Below are positions 53,135 through 61,509 of a DNA stretch of 64,000 nucleotides, in pieces. A program made the position numbers and the translations under genes. The notes under the pieces were generated by a model. It was not told where the DNA came from, made no database searches, and worked only from the letters and a program-made list of their open reading frames with translations. This stretch comes from JAGNGI01 sp035448825 (GTDB taxonomy: Bacteria; Fidelibacterota; UBA2242). Where the stretch lies: assembly GCA_035448825.1 (NCBI GenBank), contig DAOTJS010000012.1, positions 1 through 64,000 on the forward strand, read 5' to 3'. How positions within the stretch are numbered: the stretch's first letter is position 1; every line of letters begins with the position of its first letter.

Positions 53135-53503
53135 ATGTTTAGAGTGGTACACCATTGGAAGGATCTCGAAGTTTGGCAATTAAGTCATCAGTTGGTTATA
53201 GACATTTACCAATTAACTGCTTCTTTTCCAAAGGAAGAGAAGTTTTCTTTATGCGACCAGATAAAACGTGCTGCAGTTTCTATTCCCGCCAATATTGTTG
53301 AAGGTCATTCTAAAAATTCGGTCAAAGAATTTATTCGCTTTTTATTTATTTCCAGAGGGTCATTAGAAGAAATCAGATACTTAATATTATTATCAAAGGA
53401 CTTGAATTTTATTTCTGAAAATGAATATTTGAAATTTGAGCAAATACTTAAAAATCTAAGTGTCAAATTGAACAATCTTATCCATTCCTTAAAAGAGCAA
53501 TAA
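53135..53503 (+). CDS. Four-helix bundle protein (S23 family), cassette 2
   Basis: A 122-residue S23 family protein: HHWKDLEVWQLSHQLVIDIY, DQIKRAAVSIPANIVEGHS and FLFISRGSLEEIRYLI match the family's three conserved blocks. It shares only the family pattern with the other copies and is not a recent duplicate of any of them. It lies between wbpD and wlbA inside the inverted GGTTGTAC/GTACAACC-type arms. Confidence 0.9.
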   Translation: MFRVVHHWKDLEVWQLSHQLVIDIYQLTASFPKEEKFSLCDQIKRAAVSIPANIVEGHSKNSVKEFIRFLFISRGSLEEIRYLILLSKDLNFISENEYLKFEQILKNLSVKLNNLIHSLKEQ

Positions 53504-53575
53504 TCTTTATATTTGCAATTACTTACATTTCGATAACTTTATCAATAACTTACCACAACTTTCCAACAATTTTGC

Positions 53576-53640
53576 AGCAACCGTACAACAACTGTACAAC
53601 GACTGTATAACTATTGTACAACTATTGTACAACTATTGTT
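53576..53640 (+). repeat. Right arm of cassette 2
   Basis: At least six GTACAAC-type units (CCGTACAACAACTGTACAAC, then variants ending in three ACTATTGTAC units) form the reverse complement of the left arm. A CCCTTTGCGAGAAA motif follows 40 bases later (53683), as it does near other arms. Confidence 0.88.
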
Positions 53641-53745
53641 ACTGAACCATTAAAATAAAAAACCATATAGTATTTTCCTTTACGCCCTTTGCGAGAAAAA
53701 ATCGTCTTCACGAACTTCGCGAGAAATAAGAAATAAAACGAGGTA

Positions 53746-54777
53746 ATGATGTACAATCTTGCTCTTATCGGTTGCGGTCGGATTTCTAAAAATCACCTAG
53801 AATCCATCAGTCAATTATCTAACGACCTTAAACTTGTCGCAGTCTGTGATATTATCGAGGAACGTGCACGTACTGCTGGTGAAAAATATGGTGCCGATTG
53901 GTACACCGATTATGATAAAATGATCGAACGAGGTGATATTGATATTATTTCGGTCTGTACGCCCAGCGGGTTGCACCCGGAACACGGCATAAAAGCCGCC
54001 CAGAAAGGAATTCATGTCATTTCCGAAAAACCGATGGCTATTTCATTGGCAGGAGCTGATGCCCTGATCAAAGCCTGTGACGATAACAAAGTTCAGTTAT
54101 TTGTCGTTAAACAAAATCGGCTGAACACCACTTCCCAACTGCTGAAGAGAGCAGTAGACAAAGGCCGCTTTGGAAAAATTTATATGGCGCAGTCGAATGT
54201 CTTCTGGCAAAGACCGCAGGAATATTATTCACAGGCTAAATGGCGTGGAACCTGGGAATTCGATGGTGGTTCATTTATGAACCAAGCCAGTCATTATGTT
54301 GATGCTTTGCTCTGGCTATTAGGTCCGGCGGATCACGTTATGGCTGAAACAGCTACTATGGCGCGCAAAATCGAGACCGAGGACACCGGCTCGGCTATAA
54401 TAAAATTCCGCAGTGGCGCAATCGGAACGATCAATGTCACTATGTTGACGTACCCTAAAAATTTTGAAGGTTCTATAACGATTCTCGGTGAAAAAGGCAC
54501 AGCTAAACTTGGGGGTGTTGCCATCAACAAAATCGAAAAATGGGAATTTGAGGATTATGATGACGACGATCGTCTAATTCAGGAAGCCAATTACAATCCA
54601 CCTAATATTTACGGCTTAGGTCATTTGCCTTATTATAAAAATGTGATAGCCGTTTTAAATGGAGCCGAGGAAGCCAACACCGATGGACGTAGCGGTCGGA
54701 AAAGCCTCGAACTGATTATCGCGATCTATAAATCGGCCCAGACCGGCCAGAAAGTTGCCCTGCCACTGAAGCTATAG
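53746..54777 (+). CDS. wlbA: Gfo/Idh/MocA family oxidoreductase, WlbA/WbpB-like UDP-GlcNAcA 3-dehydrogenase
   Basis: A 343-residue NAD-dependent dehydrogenase. It has the Rossmann start LALIGCGRISKNHLESI and the EKPMAISL motif with the catalytic lysine. The block YYSQAKWRGTWEFDGG, followed by SFMNQASHYVDALLWLLGP, is very close to WlbA-type enzymes that oxidise C3 of UDP-GlcNAcA. It provides the second step of the UDP-diacetamido-uronic acid pathway. GAGG lies just upstream of the paired ATG codons. Confidence 0.82.
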   Translation: MMYNLALIGCGRISKNHLESISQLSNDLKLVAVCDIIEERARTAGEKYGADWYTDYDKMIERGDIDIISVCTPSGLHPEHGIKAAQKGIHVISEKPMAISLAGADALIKACDDNKVQLFVVKQNRLNTTSQLLKRAVDKGRFGKIYMAQSNVFWQRPQEYYSQAKWRGTWEFDGGSFMNQASHYVDALLWLLGPADHVMAETATMARKIETEDTGSAIIKFRSGAIGTINVTMLTYPKNFEGSITILGEKGTAKLGGVAINKIEKWEFEDYDDDDRLIQEANYNPPNIYGLGHLPYYKNVIAVLNGAEEANTDGRSGRKSLELIIAIYKSAQTGQKVALPLKL

Positions 54778-54780
54778 AAG

Positions 54781-54806
54781 ATTAAGGTCGAGGTTGAGGT
54801 TGAGGG
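54781..54806 (+). repeat. Left arm of cassette 3 (GGTTGA hexamer units)
   Basis: Four degenerate hexamers (AAGGTC GAGGTT GAGGTT GAGGG) start four bases after the wlbA stop codon. Their reverse complement (CCTTAACCTTAACC-type) makes up the right arm at 55245-55310. Confidence 0.85.
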
Positions 54807-54834
54807 AAAGAAGAATTAGCTGTGAGTAGAGAAG

Positions 54835-55197
54835 GTGTATAAAAGTTTCAAAGATATGCCGGTTTGGCAGGAGGCTATCGAGATCGCAGAATACGTTTTT
54901 AACTTTACTAATAAATTGCCACGCAGGGAAGATTATGGATTAACTTCTCAAATGCGACGCTCAGCATTAAGTATTTCTGCAAATATTGCCGAAGCATTTG
55001 GAAGAAAACACACCGCTGATAAAACCAAATTTTACTACTATGCCCGGGGATCGATTTTTGAAACTCAAAGTCATTTAGAATATGGCCACAACATAAAATA
55101 TTTCGAAGATGACATTTATAATGATCTAAATAAAAAGCTGGATAATATCGCTAAAAGTCTCAATAAAATCATCATATCTTTAAATGATTCAAAATAA
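54835..55197 (+). CDS. Four-helix bundle protein (S23 family), cassette 3
   Basis: A 120-residue S23 family protein beginning at GTG: YKSFKDMPVWQEAIEIAEYV, SQMRRSALSISANIAEAFGR and FYYYARGSIFETQSHLEYG are the family blocks. It lies between wlbA and wbpA, flanked by inverted hexamer arms. The run of tyrosines and the IAEAFGR variant set it apart from the other four copies. Confidence 0.9.
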   Translation: MYKSFKDMPVWQEAIEIAEYVFNFTNKLPRREDYGLTSQMRRSALSISANIAEAFGRKHTADKTKFYYYARGSIFETQSHLEYGHNIKYFEDDIYNDLNKKLDNIAKSLNKIIISLNDSK

Positions 55198-55244
55198 TCT
55201 GCTTCAAATCCCAATGTCTAATTTTATACTAAAATTTCAGTATT

Positions 55245-55310
55245 TACCTTAGCCTTGGTCTTAACCTTAACCTTTACCTTAAACTTAACCTTAACCTTTA
55301 CCTTTACCTA
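55245..55310 (+). repeat. Right arm of cassette 3 (CCTTAA hexamer units)
   Basis: Eleven degenerate units of the type CTTAAC/CTTTAC/CTTGGT in 66 bases, almost free of G, form the reverse complement of the left arm. Similar hexamer blocks without a cassette gene lie at 11238-11266 and 13227-13250. It ends 17 bases before wbpA. Confidence 0.88.
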
Positions 55311-55327
55311 AATAAATCGGAGAATCT

Positions 55328-56623
55328 ATGAATTCAGACAGACTCAGCATCATCGGACTTGGTTACGTCGGCTTACCGCTGGCGGTCGAGTTTGCAAAAA
55401 AATTTCCCGTAACCGGATTCGATATTAAAAAAGAACGAGTGGAAGAATTACGGAAGGGACACGATGCCACTCTGGAAGTCGAAGACGACAACCTGAAGTC
55501 GGTCCTGATTAATGAGAATGGACAGTTCGGTCTTTTCTTAACCGATCAATTAGACGACATCCGCACTTGCAATTATTACATCGTCACGGTGCCTACTCCT
55601 ATTGATCAGTATAAGCGTCCCGATTTGACGCCGGTTATCAAAGCCACCGAAACCGTCAGTAAAGTTCTTAAAAAGGGCGATATTGTTATTTACGAATCCA
55701 CGGTTTACCCCGGCTGCACCGAAGAGGTTTGTGTGCCGATTCTCGAGAAAGGCAGTGGCTTGCATTTCAATACTGACTTTTTCTGCGGTTTCTCTCCAGA
55801 ACGCATCAATCCCGGCGACAAAGTTCATACCGTAACGAAAATCAAAAAAATTACTTCCGGTTCGACACCCGAAATCGGTCGCAAGATTGATGATCTTTAC
55901 CGAGCTATTATTACTGCCGGAACCTTTCTGGCTTCCTCTATAAAAGTTGCCGAAGCCGCTAAGGTAATCGAGAATACTCAGCGTGACCTCAATATTGCCT
56001 TTGTTAACGAACTCGCTAAGCTTTTCAATATGATGAATATAGATACCAAAGAAGTATTGGAGGCGGCTGGTACTAAATGGAATTTTCTGCCTTTCCAGCC
56101 CGGTTTAGTCGGCGGACATTGCATCGGAGTAGACCCTTATTATTTGACATTTAAAGCCCAAGGTATTGGTTATCATCCGGAAGTCATCCTAGCTGGACGT
56201 AGAATCAATGATTCGATGGGATTTTACGTAGCCGAACAAGTTGTCAAATTAATGATCAAAAAAGGGCACACTATTAATGCCTCAAAAGTATTGATTCTGG
56301 GTATAACATTTAAGGAAAATTGTCCCGATGTGCGCAATTCTCGAGTCATTGACATTATCAGTGAACTTCAACAGTATGGATGTCAGGTAGATGTTTGCGA
56401 TCCCTGGGCTGATCCTAAGGAAGTCAAACACGAATACGGAATAGATTTAGTTGATCAGTTCGACCAAAAAATGGATAATAAACAACTGCCTCATTATGAT
56501 GCCATTGTACTGGCTGTTGCTCATAACGAATTTAAAACGTTGGACTTAAAGTCTTTGAAAAATAACCGAACCGTTATTTATGATGTCAAAGGAATCCTAT
56601 CAGAATATGATGGAAGATTATAG
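55328..56623 (+). CDS. wbpA: UDP-N-acetyl-D-glucosamine 6-dehydrogenase, WbpA/TviB-like
   Basis: A 431-residue NAD-dependent enzyme that oxidises C6 of UDP-GlcNAc to the uronic acid, the first step of the UDP-diacetamido-uronic acid route. It has the Rossmann motif IIGLGYVGLPLAV, the WbpA/TviB-type sequence FDIKKERVEELRKGHDATLE, TVPTPID, the substrate-contact block EAAKVIENTQRDLNIAFVNE and the catalytic Cys265 in GGHCIGVDPYYL. A clear ribosome-binding site (CGGAGAA) precedes it. The pathway order in DNA is reversed relative to the reaction order. Confidence 0.87.
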   Translation: MNSDRLSIIGLGYVGLPLAVEFAKKFPVTGFDIKKERVEELRKGHDATLEVEDDNLKSVLINENGQFGLFLTDQLDDIRTCNYYIVTVPTPIDQYKRPDLTPVIKATETVSKVLKKGDIVIYESTVYPGCTEEVCVPILEKGSGLHFNTDFFCGFSPERINPGDKVHTVTKIKKITSGSTPEIGRKIDDLYRAIITAGTFLASSIKVAEAAKVIENTQRDLNIAFVNELAKLFNMMNIDTKEVLEAAGTKWNFLPFQPGLVGGHCIGVDPYYLTFKAQGIGYHPEVILAGRRINDSMGFYVAEQVVKLMIKKGHTINASKVLILGITFKENCPDVRNSRVIDIISELQQYGCQVDVCDPWADPKEVKHEYGIDLVDQFDQKMDNKQLPHYDAIVLAVAHNEFKTLDLKSLKNNRTVIYDVKGILSEYDGRL

Positions 56624-57167
56624 TAAAATTTATCCTGCGCTAAAAAATGACGATCAAAAAAGTGATTAAGCGCACACCAGTTACGGTTGGATACTTATTT
56701 TATAAGTAAAGATTAAAATTTTATTGACTAACATAACCTGAAATCATTAATTTACTCAATTGGAGAGTTTGTTAGTGGAACGGAAAATATACCAAAAAAA
56801 TTGCCCGAAATTAAAGCCCAAGGAAAGCTGTTCCTGACGATCAATCCCAGGTGATTTAAAACGGCTTATATTAGCCGTGAAAAATCTAACAGTCGCTTTG
56901 CTCCGTCAAAGAATGTAGTTGACGGGGCTGTGCCATAAACGGCAAAAATTTAAACCGCAAAGCACGCCAAGAGCCACCAAGAAAGAAATAATAAGATATT
57001 TTGCCCTCATTAGCGCCCTTTACGAAAACTAGAATAAAACAACCTTAGCGGAACTTTGCGTCCTTTGCGAGAGACAAAAAAGCGTTCTTTGCGAGAAACA
57101 AAAAAATCGTCCTTTGCGAGAAACAAAAATGCTTTCGCTGCGGTTAATAAAAAATGATTAATTTTCT
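56624..57167. other. 544-base spacer with repeat elements
   Basis: No intact gene. It contains the second copy of TGTAGTTGACGGGGC (56914-56928), here inside a hairpin (CCGTCAA 56903-56909 with TTGACGG 56919-56925). An AACCGCAAAGCACGCCAAG-type repeat follows near 56953, and three CTTTGCGAGA motifs lie between 57064 and 57121. The short open stretch around 56776-56856 resembles nothing I can name. Confidence 0.65.
56903..56928 (+). repeat. 15-base GC-rich repeat, copy 2, inside a hairpin
   Basis: CCGTCAA pairs with TTGACGG across a 9-base loop; the right arm is part of the 15-base sequence shared exactly with 50650-50664. GC content is far above the flanks, as with other short palindromes here. 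Confidence 0.75.
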
Positions 57168-57776
57168 ATGAGTAAGTACCTTGTAATTACTGCAGATATG
57201 ATCAATAGTCGAGATGTTTCCACGGAACAAATTGCGACAATTTCGGAAAAATTAAAGCAAATAGACGCTGATTTTCACACCCTGATTCCTTCTATGTTAT
57301 TTGCTGGCGATGAAATTCAATTGCTTTTTCCTTATGATCAAAACCATCACCCCTATCGCTTACTAATGGATTTAAATCGCCATCTGGCTCCTTTTCATTT
57401 TCGATTCGGTTTTGGAATAGGCGCTATTGATCAACCAATCAATCCAATTATCGCTCATAACAAAGGACAAGCATTCTTACAAGCCCGAAAAGCACTTGCC
57501 ATTGCCAAAAAAGACCAGCTTATCGCCTGGCTATCCACTGAAGAAATTGTCCAATATTCCGAAATAAACGCCTGCTTTTTACTCTTGACCGCCTTGACCA
57601 GGAAATGGTCTGATAAACATTGGCGTCGGTTCTATCTGTATTGGGATAATCGCAGCATTCACAAAGTCGCCGAAATCGAAAATGTATCTCCTGAATCCAT
57701 TAATAAACTGCTGAACAATGCCGGTATCCGATTAATTATTCGGAGTCTGGAACTAATTACTGAGTTGCATGAATAA
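57168..57776 (+). CDS. SatD family protein
   Basis: A 202-residue protein resembling SatD: YLVITADMINSRDV at the start matches the family's (I/A)xxGDxxxSR motif, with LFAGDEIQLLF and FRFGFGIGAID following in a layout reminiscent of nucleotide-cyclase or GGDEF-like folds. The C-terminal 55 residues form a helix-turn-helix (HKVAEIENVSPESINKLLNN). SatD genes are usually followed by a DUF3307 membrane protein, as here. The role is not firmly known; sensing or regulation is plausible. Confidence 0.72.
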   Translation: MSKYLVITADMINSRDVSTEQIATISEKLKQIDADFHTLIPSMLFAGDEIQLLFPYDQNHHPYRLLMDLNRHLAPFHFRFGFGIGAIDQPINPIIAHNKGQAFLQARKALAIAKKDQLIAWLSTEEIVQYSEINACFLLLTALTRKWSDKHWRRFYLYWDNRSIHKVAEIENVSPESINKLLNNAGIRLIIRSLELITELHE

Positions 57777-57862
57777 ATGTCAACTATATTCGTTGATAAA
57801 TAAAATTGTCAACCTCTATAGCCAATTCAAAAACGATAAAATGCCAATAATCAAAGATTAAA

Positions 57863-58222
57863 ATGCTGACGAAGGTTCTCGCTTACACTTCCTTATATAT
57901 CGTAACTATTTTTGTAAATGGAATTATCGTCAAATTATTACTTAAACCATTTCTACCTGAAGATATGCCGGCCGGAACGCCAAATGCCGGTCGCATGATC
58001 GGTTATCTCGAACGGGCTTTGATCCTGACATTTTTGATTATTGAGCAACCAACATTGATAGGATTTGTGCTGACAATAAAAGCCATTTTCCGTTATGGTG
58101 ATATTCAGGGCGATTACAATACAAAGATGAAAATTTCTGAATATTTTATCATTGGAACCCTCATCAGCGTATTATTGACTGTTCTTGTCTATGCTATCTT
58201 TAAAAATGCTTATTCAAATTAA
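57863..58222 (+). CDS. DUF3307-like membrane protein, apparently only the C-terminal half
   Basis: A 119-residue membrane protein with three hydrophobic segments. AGRMIGYLERALILTFLIIE, then GFVLTIKAIFRYGDI and EYFIIGTLISV match the C-terminal half of DUF3307 proteins, which normally have about 240 residues and an extra N-terminal domain (with a HxxxDFxxQ-type motif) that is missing. It follows the SatD gene after 86 bases. It may be a truncated form or a short natural variant; the start has no strong ribosome-binding site. Confidence 0.65.
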   Translation: MLTKVLAYTSLYIVTIFVNGIIVKLLLKPFLPEDMPAGTPNAGRMIGYLERALILTFLIIEQPTLIGFVLTIKAIFRYGDIQGDYNTKMKISEYFIIGTLISVLLTVLVYAIFKNAYSN

Positions 58223-58315
58223 AAATAAAAAATAAAAACCCTTTGCGAAACTTAGCGCACTTTGCGAGAGATAAGAAATTGTTCTTTGCGAGAAACCAAA
58301 AAGCAATAAATCTGT

Positions 58316-58690
58316 ATGAACGATAAAGAAAAATACGATATTTTGACTAAAATATTCTGGGATTATCACGTTGATAAATTGCCTTTGGATAGTATTATTA
58401 CCGGTGATTTACAATCCATTGATAAATACACCTTCAATTTCATTATTGTTCGTATGTTGGAACGTTTGAACTGGTATGATTTATTGGAAATACTTGGTCC
58501 TGAATATTTGAAACAAATCCTTATTCCGGAAATTATCAACAAATTGCGCTCAAAAGAATTACGTGCTAAATATGAATTCATTGGAAAAGTACTATCTGGA
58601 GAAGATTTATCCTTTACAGGATGGGGTGATGCGTATTATCAACGCCTTAAACACACCCTTTTTTCTAACCGGTGGTACCGCACTCAGTAG
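58316..58690 (+). CDS. Small hypothetical protein preceding an AbiEii-like gene (candidate antitoxin)
   Basis: A 124-residue acidic, helical protein without a signal peptide. Residues 1-90 (for example FNFIIVRMLERLNWYDLLEI) have the look of small proteins that often precede AbiEii-type nucleotidyltransferases, including DUF6922-like ones. It then runs 119 bases into the downstream gene in another frame, an unusually long overlap. Its last 40 residues may be fortuitous, for example after a frameshift near 58570. A function as antitoxin is only inferred from position. Confidence 0.5.
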   Translation: MNDKEKYDILTKIFWDYHVDKLPLDSIITGDLQSIDKYTFNFIIVRMLERLNWYDLLEILGPEYLKQILIPEIINKLRSKELRAKYEFIGKVLSGEDLSFTGWGDAYYQRLKHTLFSNRWYRTQ

Positions 58691-59279
58691 ACATTACTTT
58701 AATCATCGCTATTCTGACGATTTGGATTTATTCGTCAACGACGATAAAAGCTATTCGCAATTGATTGATAGAATCCTTACCACGTTAGATGATCCTAAAT
58801 ATAGAATGGATTTTCGACTCGATAAAGCCAATCTGAAAAAACTTGAAAACTATACCCAGGTGCTAATTTTACATTCATCATCTCCAGAAATAAGTTTAAA
58901 GATAGATTTTATTAACGATATTGCTCCTCATTATGGGAATAAAGAATTTCATACCACTCTCGGTATTATAGATAGCTGGCGGAATATTTTATCTAATAAA
59001 ATCACAGCCCTCTTTCGTTTTGAACCTAAAGATATTGCCGATATATGGGTGATCGCTAAAAATAAAGCCTTCGATTGGAAAACGATCATCAAGGAAGCCA
59101 AAACTAAAGAAGCTGGGGTCGAACCCGAAATAGTATTCAATATTATCAAATCCTTTCCCGTTAAGGAATTGGAACTAGTCAAATGGGTAGTTGAGCCGGA
59201 TATAGAGATTATCAAATCTGATTTATCCAGAATAGCTGATGATATTTTTTGGGGCAAAGAGAATTCATTTAAACAATAA
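58572..59279 (+). CDS. AbiEii/AbiGii-like nucleotidyltransferase (candidate type IV toxin)
   Basis: A 235-residue nucleotidyltransferase. The fold signature is TPFFLTGGTALSRHYFNHRY (GG then S, residues 34-39) followed by SDDLDLF with metal-binding Asp50 and Asp52; a third acidic strand is LKIDFIND. AbiEii toxins of abortive-infection systems transfer nucleotides to tRNA. I chose the ATG at 58572; a GTG lies three codons upstream. It overlaps the preceding small gene. A typical winged-helix AbiEi antitoxin is absent, so the pairing would be non-canonical. Confidence 0.78.
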   Translation: MNSLEKYYLEKIYPLQDGVMRIINALNTPFFLTGGTALSRHYFNHRYSDDLDLFVNDDKSYSQLIDRILTTLDDPKYRMDFRLDKANLKKLENYTQVLILHSSSPEISLKIDFINDIAPHYGNKEFHTTLGIIDSWRNILSNKITALFRFEPKDIADIWVIAKNKAFDWKTIIKEAKTKEAGVEPEIVFNIIKSFPVKELELVKWVVEPDIEIIKSDLSRIADDIFWGKENSFKQ

Positions 59280-60127
59280 TAGAAATCTCTCGTCTCGACA
59301 GAGACCCCTCCGGGGCCAAGTCCGCAACGTATATTTAAAGTATAATTAAATAAACACTTTGCCTGCCCAATAGGGGTTTACTTAGCGTCCTTTGCGAGAA
59401 ACAAAAAAATCGTTCTTTGCGAGAGATAAAAGAGCGTTCTTTGCGGTTAAAATAAAGATAAAACTGCCAAGCACTCAGAGTAAAAATGATTTACTTAAAA
59501 TAGACCAAAAATAGCCTAAGTGCTCTCAAAAATCCTCACGTCTATAATTAAAACATCCCCCCAAACCCTAAATAAATAATTCTAAATTCTAAATTATCAA
59601 TTCTACATTCAATTAATGCGTCCTCTGCGAGGAATAACATAAAAAACCCTTTGCGAAACTTAGCGTACTTTGCGAGAGATAAAAGAGCGTTCTTTGCGGT
59701 TAAAATAAAGATAAAACTGCCAAGAACTCAGAGTAAAAATGATTTACTTAAAATAGACCAAAATAGCCGAAGTGTTCTCTAAAATCCTCACGTCTATAAT
59801 TAAAACATCCCACCCAAACCCTAAATAAATAATTCTAAATTCTACATTATCAATTCTACATTCAATTAATGCGTCCTTTGCGAGAAATAACATAAAAACC
59901 CTTTGCATGCCCAATAGGGCGAAACTTAGCGTCCTTTGCGAGAGAAAAAAAAAGCTCCCTTTGCGAGAAACAAAAAAGCGTTACATTGCGAAAAACTAAT
60001 TACAAAATTGGAATTTAGGTCATTGGGATTTGGTATTTGTTATTTTTTAAGAAATGGTTAAAAGAAATAAACTGCCAAGGTTACCAAAAATTAAAAATTG
60101 CATTATTTGGAATAAATAAAAAAATTG
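59280..60127. repeat. Spacer built of a 253-base tandem duplication and repeat motifs
   Basis: No gene. A unit starting near 59418 is repeated near 59671 with an offset of 253 bases and only scattered differences. Each unit contains GCGAGAGATAAAAGAGCGTT, an AAACTGCCAAG motif, a block of ATTCTAAATTCTA(C/A)A arms and a GCGTCCT(C/T)TGCGAG motif. The ATTCTAC arms (59571-59618 and 59826-59873) are the same type as the right arm of cassette 4 but have no cassette gene next to them. Small GC-rich palindromes (GTCTCGACAGAGAC, CCCCTCCGGGG) lie at 59290-59315. Confidence 0.8.
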
Positions 60128-61297
60128 ATGAAAAGTCCTAATTCAGAAATATATCGCAATCCGTTTAAGTTCGGTACGGTCGTTGATGAACCTTATTTTT
60201 TTGACCGGAAGAAAGAACTGAAAAAAGTTGTTGAAACTATAAAAAGCGGTAATAATCTGGTTTTATACGCACCGAGGCGATATGGAAAAACGTCTCTTAT
60301 TATGAAAGCGATTCAGGAACTGGAGAACGATGGCTATCAATGTATCTATTTCGATTTTATGACCATTTACTCACGGGAGTCTTTTGTAGAAGCCTTCTCC
60401 AAAGCGATTTTAGCTAAACAGAGCCAATGGAAAAAGGCTCTGCAGACATTCTCGACTTTCATTAAAGGCCTTAAACCGTTAATAAGCTTTGACGAAAAAG
60501 GAAATCCTCAATTCTCAATTGAATTTATCGAGCCCAAAGTCTCCGATATAACTCTGAAAACAGTGATCAATCTACCGGAAAAACTAGCTGACAGTTATCA
60601 TAAAACTGTGATTATTATGGATGAATTTCAAGATATTCACAAACTTAATGGCGAAGATTTTGAAGACCTCTTACGAAGTCAAATACAACATCATAAACAG
60701 GTTAATTACCTATTTATGGGCAGTCGAACCCATCTGCTCCAAGATATGTTTACTAATAAAAACCGACCGTTTTACAATTCAGCTATGACAATGAGTATGG
60801 GACCATTGCCCTACCAAGAAACGATTGATTTTCTAATTAACGGTTTTGGGAATTCCGGAATTGCTCTTGATGAACCAAGAGCCGTCTATTTAATTGATAA
60901 AGCTGGTAACATTCCCTATTATATTCAATTTCTTGCCTACGAAATCTGGCAAGATACAGTTCCTATCTCTCCTGTCTGCCAACAGGCTGAAAAAGTAATC
61001 ACAACTGAAATAATCGAGCGCAATGCCGATAAAATTCTGGAACTTAAGCAGGACTATTATTTCGAATTATTCGACCATTGCACGGCTTATCAGAAAAAAT
61101 TGCTCAAAGCCCTGGCAAAAACCGGTCTTAATATTTTTTCTAAGGAATATGCTAATACATTCCATCTTTCGGCCCCTTCAACCACTCAGAAAGCAATCTC
61201 GAGCTTGATCAATAGCGGTATTATTGAGAAAAAGGAAAATGAATATAGCTTCTGTGATCCTTTCTTTAAATGGTATATATTACGCCTACCAGCGTAA
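60128..61297 (+). CDS. P-loop ATPase (archaeal ATPase / AAA-like family) with C-terminal winged helix
   Basis: A 389-residue STAND-like ATPase. It starts with NPFKFGTVVDEPYFFDRKKE, typical of the archaeal ATPase family found widely in bacteria; Walker A is APRRYGKTS (residues 48-56) and Walker B is IIMDEFQDIHK (Asp165, Glu166). A sensor-like segment is FLFMGSRTHLLQ-type (LFMGSRTHLL). The C-terminal 80 residues form a winged helix ending DPFFKWYILRLP. Such proteins are often mobile or defence-linked, but no partner gene is seen. I chose the ATG at 60128, one codon after a TTG. Confidence 0.8.
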   Translation: MKSPNSEIYRNPFKFGTVVDEPYFFDRKKELKKVVETIKSGNNLVLYAPRRYGKTSLIMKAIQELENDGYQCIYFDFMTIYSRESFVEAFSKAILAKQSQWKKALQTFSTFIKGLKPLISFDEKGNPQFSIEFIEPKVSDITLKTVINLPEKLADSYHKTVIIMDEFQDIHKLNGEDFEDLLRSQIQHHKQVNYLFMGSRTHLLQDMFTNKNRPFYNSAMTMSMGPLPYQETIDFLINGFGNSGIALDEPRAVYLIDKAGNIPYYIQFLAYEIWQDTVPISPVCQQAEKVITTEIIERNADKILELKQDYYFELFDHCTAYQKKLLKALAKTGLNIFSKEYANTFHLSAPSTTQKAISSLINSGIIEKKENEYSFCDPFFKWYILRLPA

Positions 61298-61509
61298 CGC
61301 TCAGAAGCGTAAACAAAATTGCTTTTTTTAAGATCAAATCTATAGAACATTTTCAGAAGTGATTAAAAAAAATTATAAGCCGTCAACGTCCTCGAAGAGC
61401 GCTAAGAAAAAAATATAATTAAAAGTGCAATGCATACTTAGCGTTCTTTGCGGTTAAAATAAAGATATTCTCTCGATCCGTAGGATCTCCTTTGGAGCAA
61501 CATCTGAAT

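Noticed and set aside
53061..53640. Possible CRISPR array in the repeated GTTGTAC/GTACAAC blocks
   Set aside because: Units are 11-12 bases, degenerate and contiguous with no unique spacers, and the two blocks are inverted around a gene; no cas genes are present.
55245..55310. Telomere-like CCTTAA repeats as a replicon end
   Set aside because: The array is internal, degenerate and paired with an inverted partner on the other side of a small gene, with ordinary genes continuing on both sides.
56776..56860. Short frame reading KLPEIKAQGKLFLTINPR in the 56.6-57.2 kb spacer
   Set aside because: It resembles the end of a secreted carbohydrate-binding domain, but the stretch is too short and has no supporting context.
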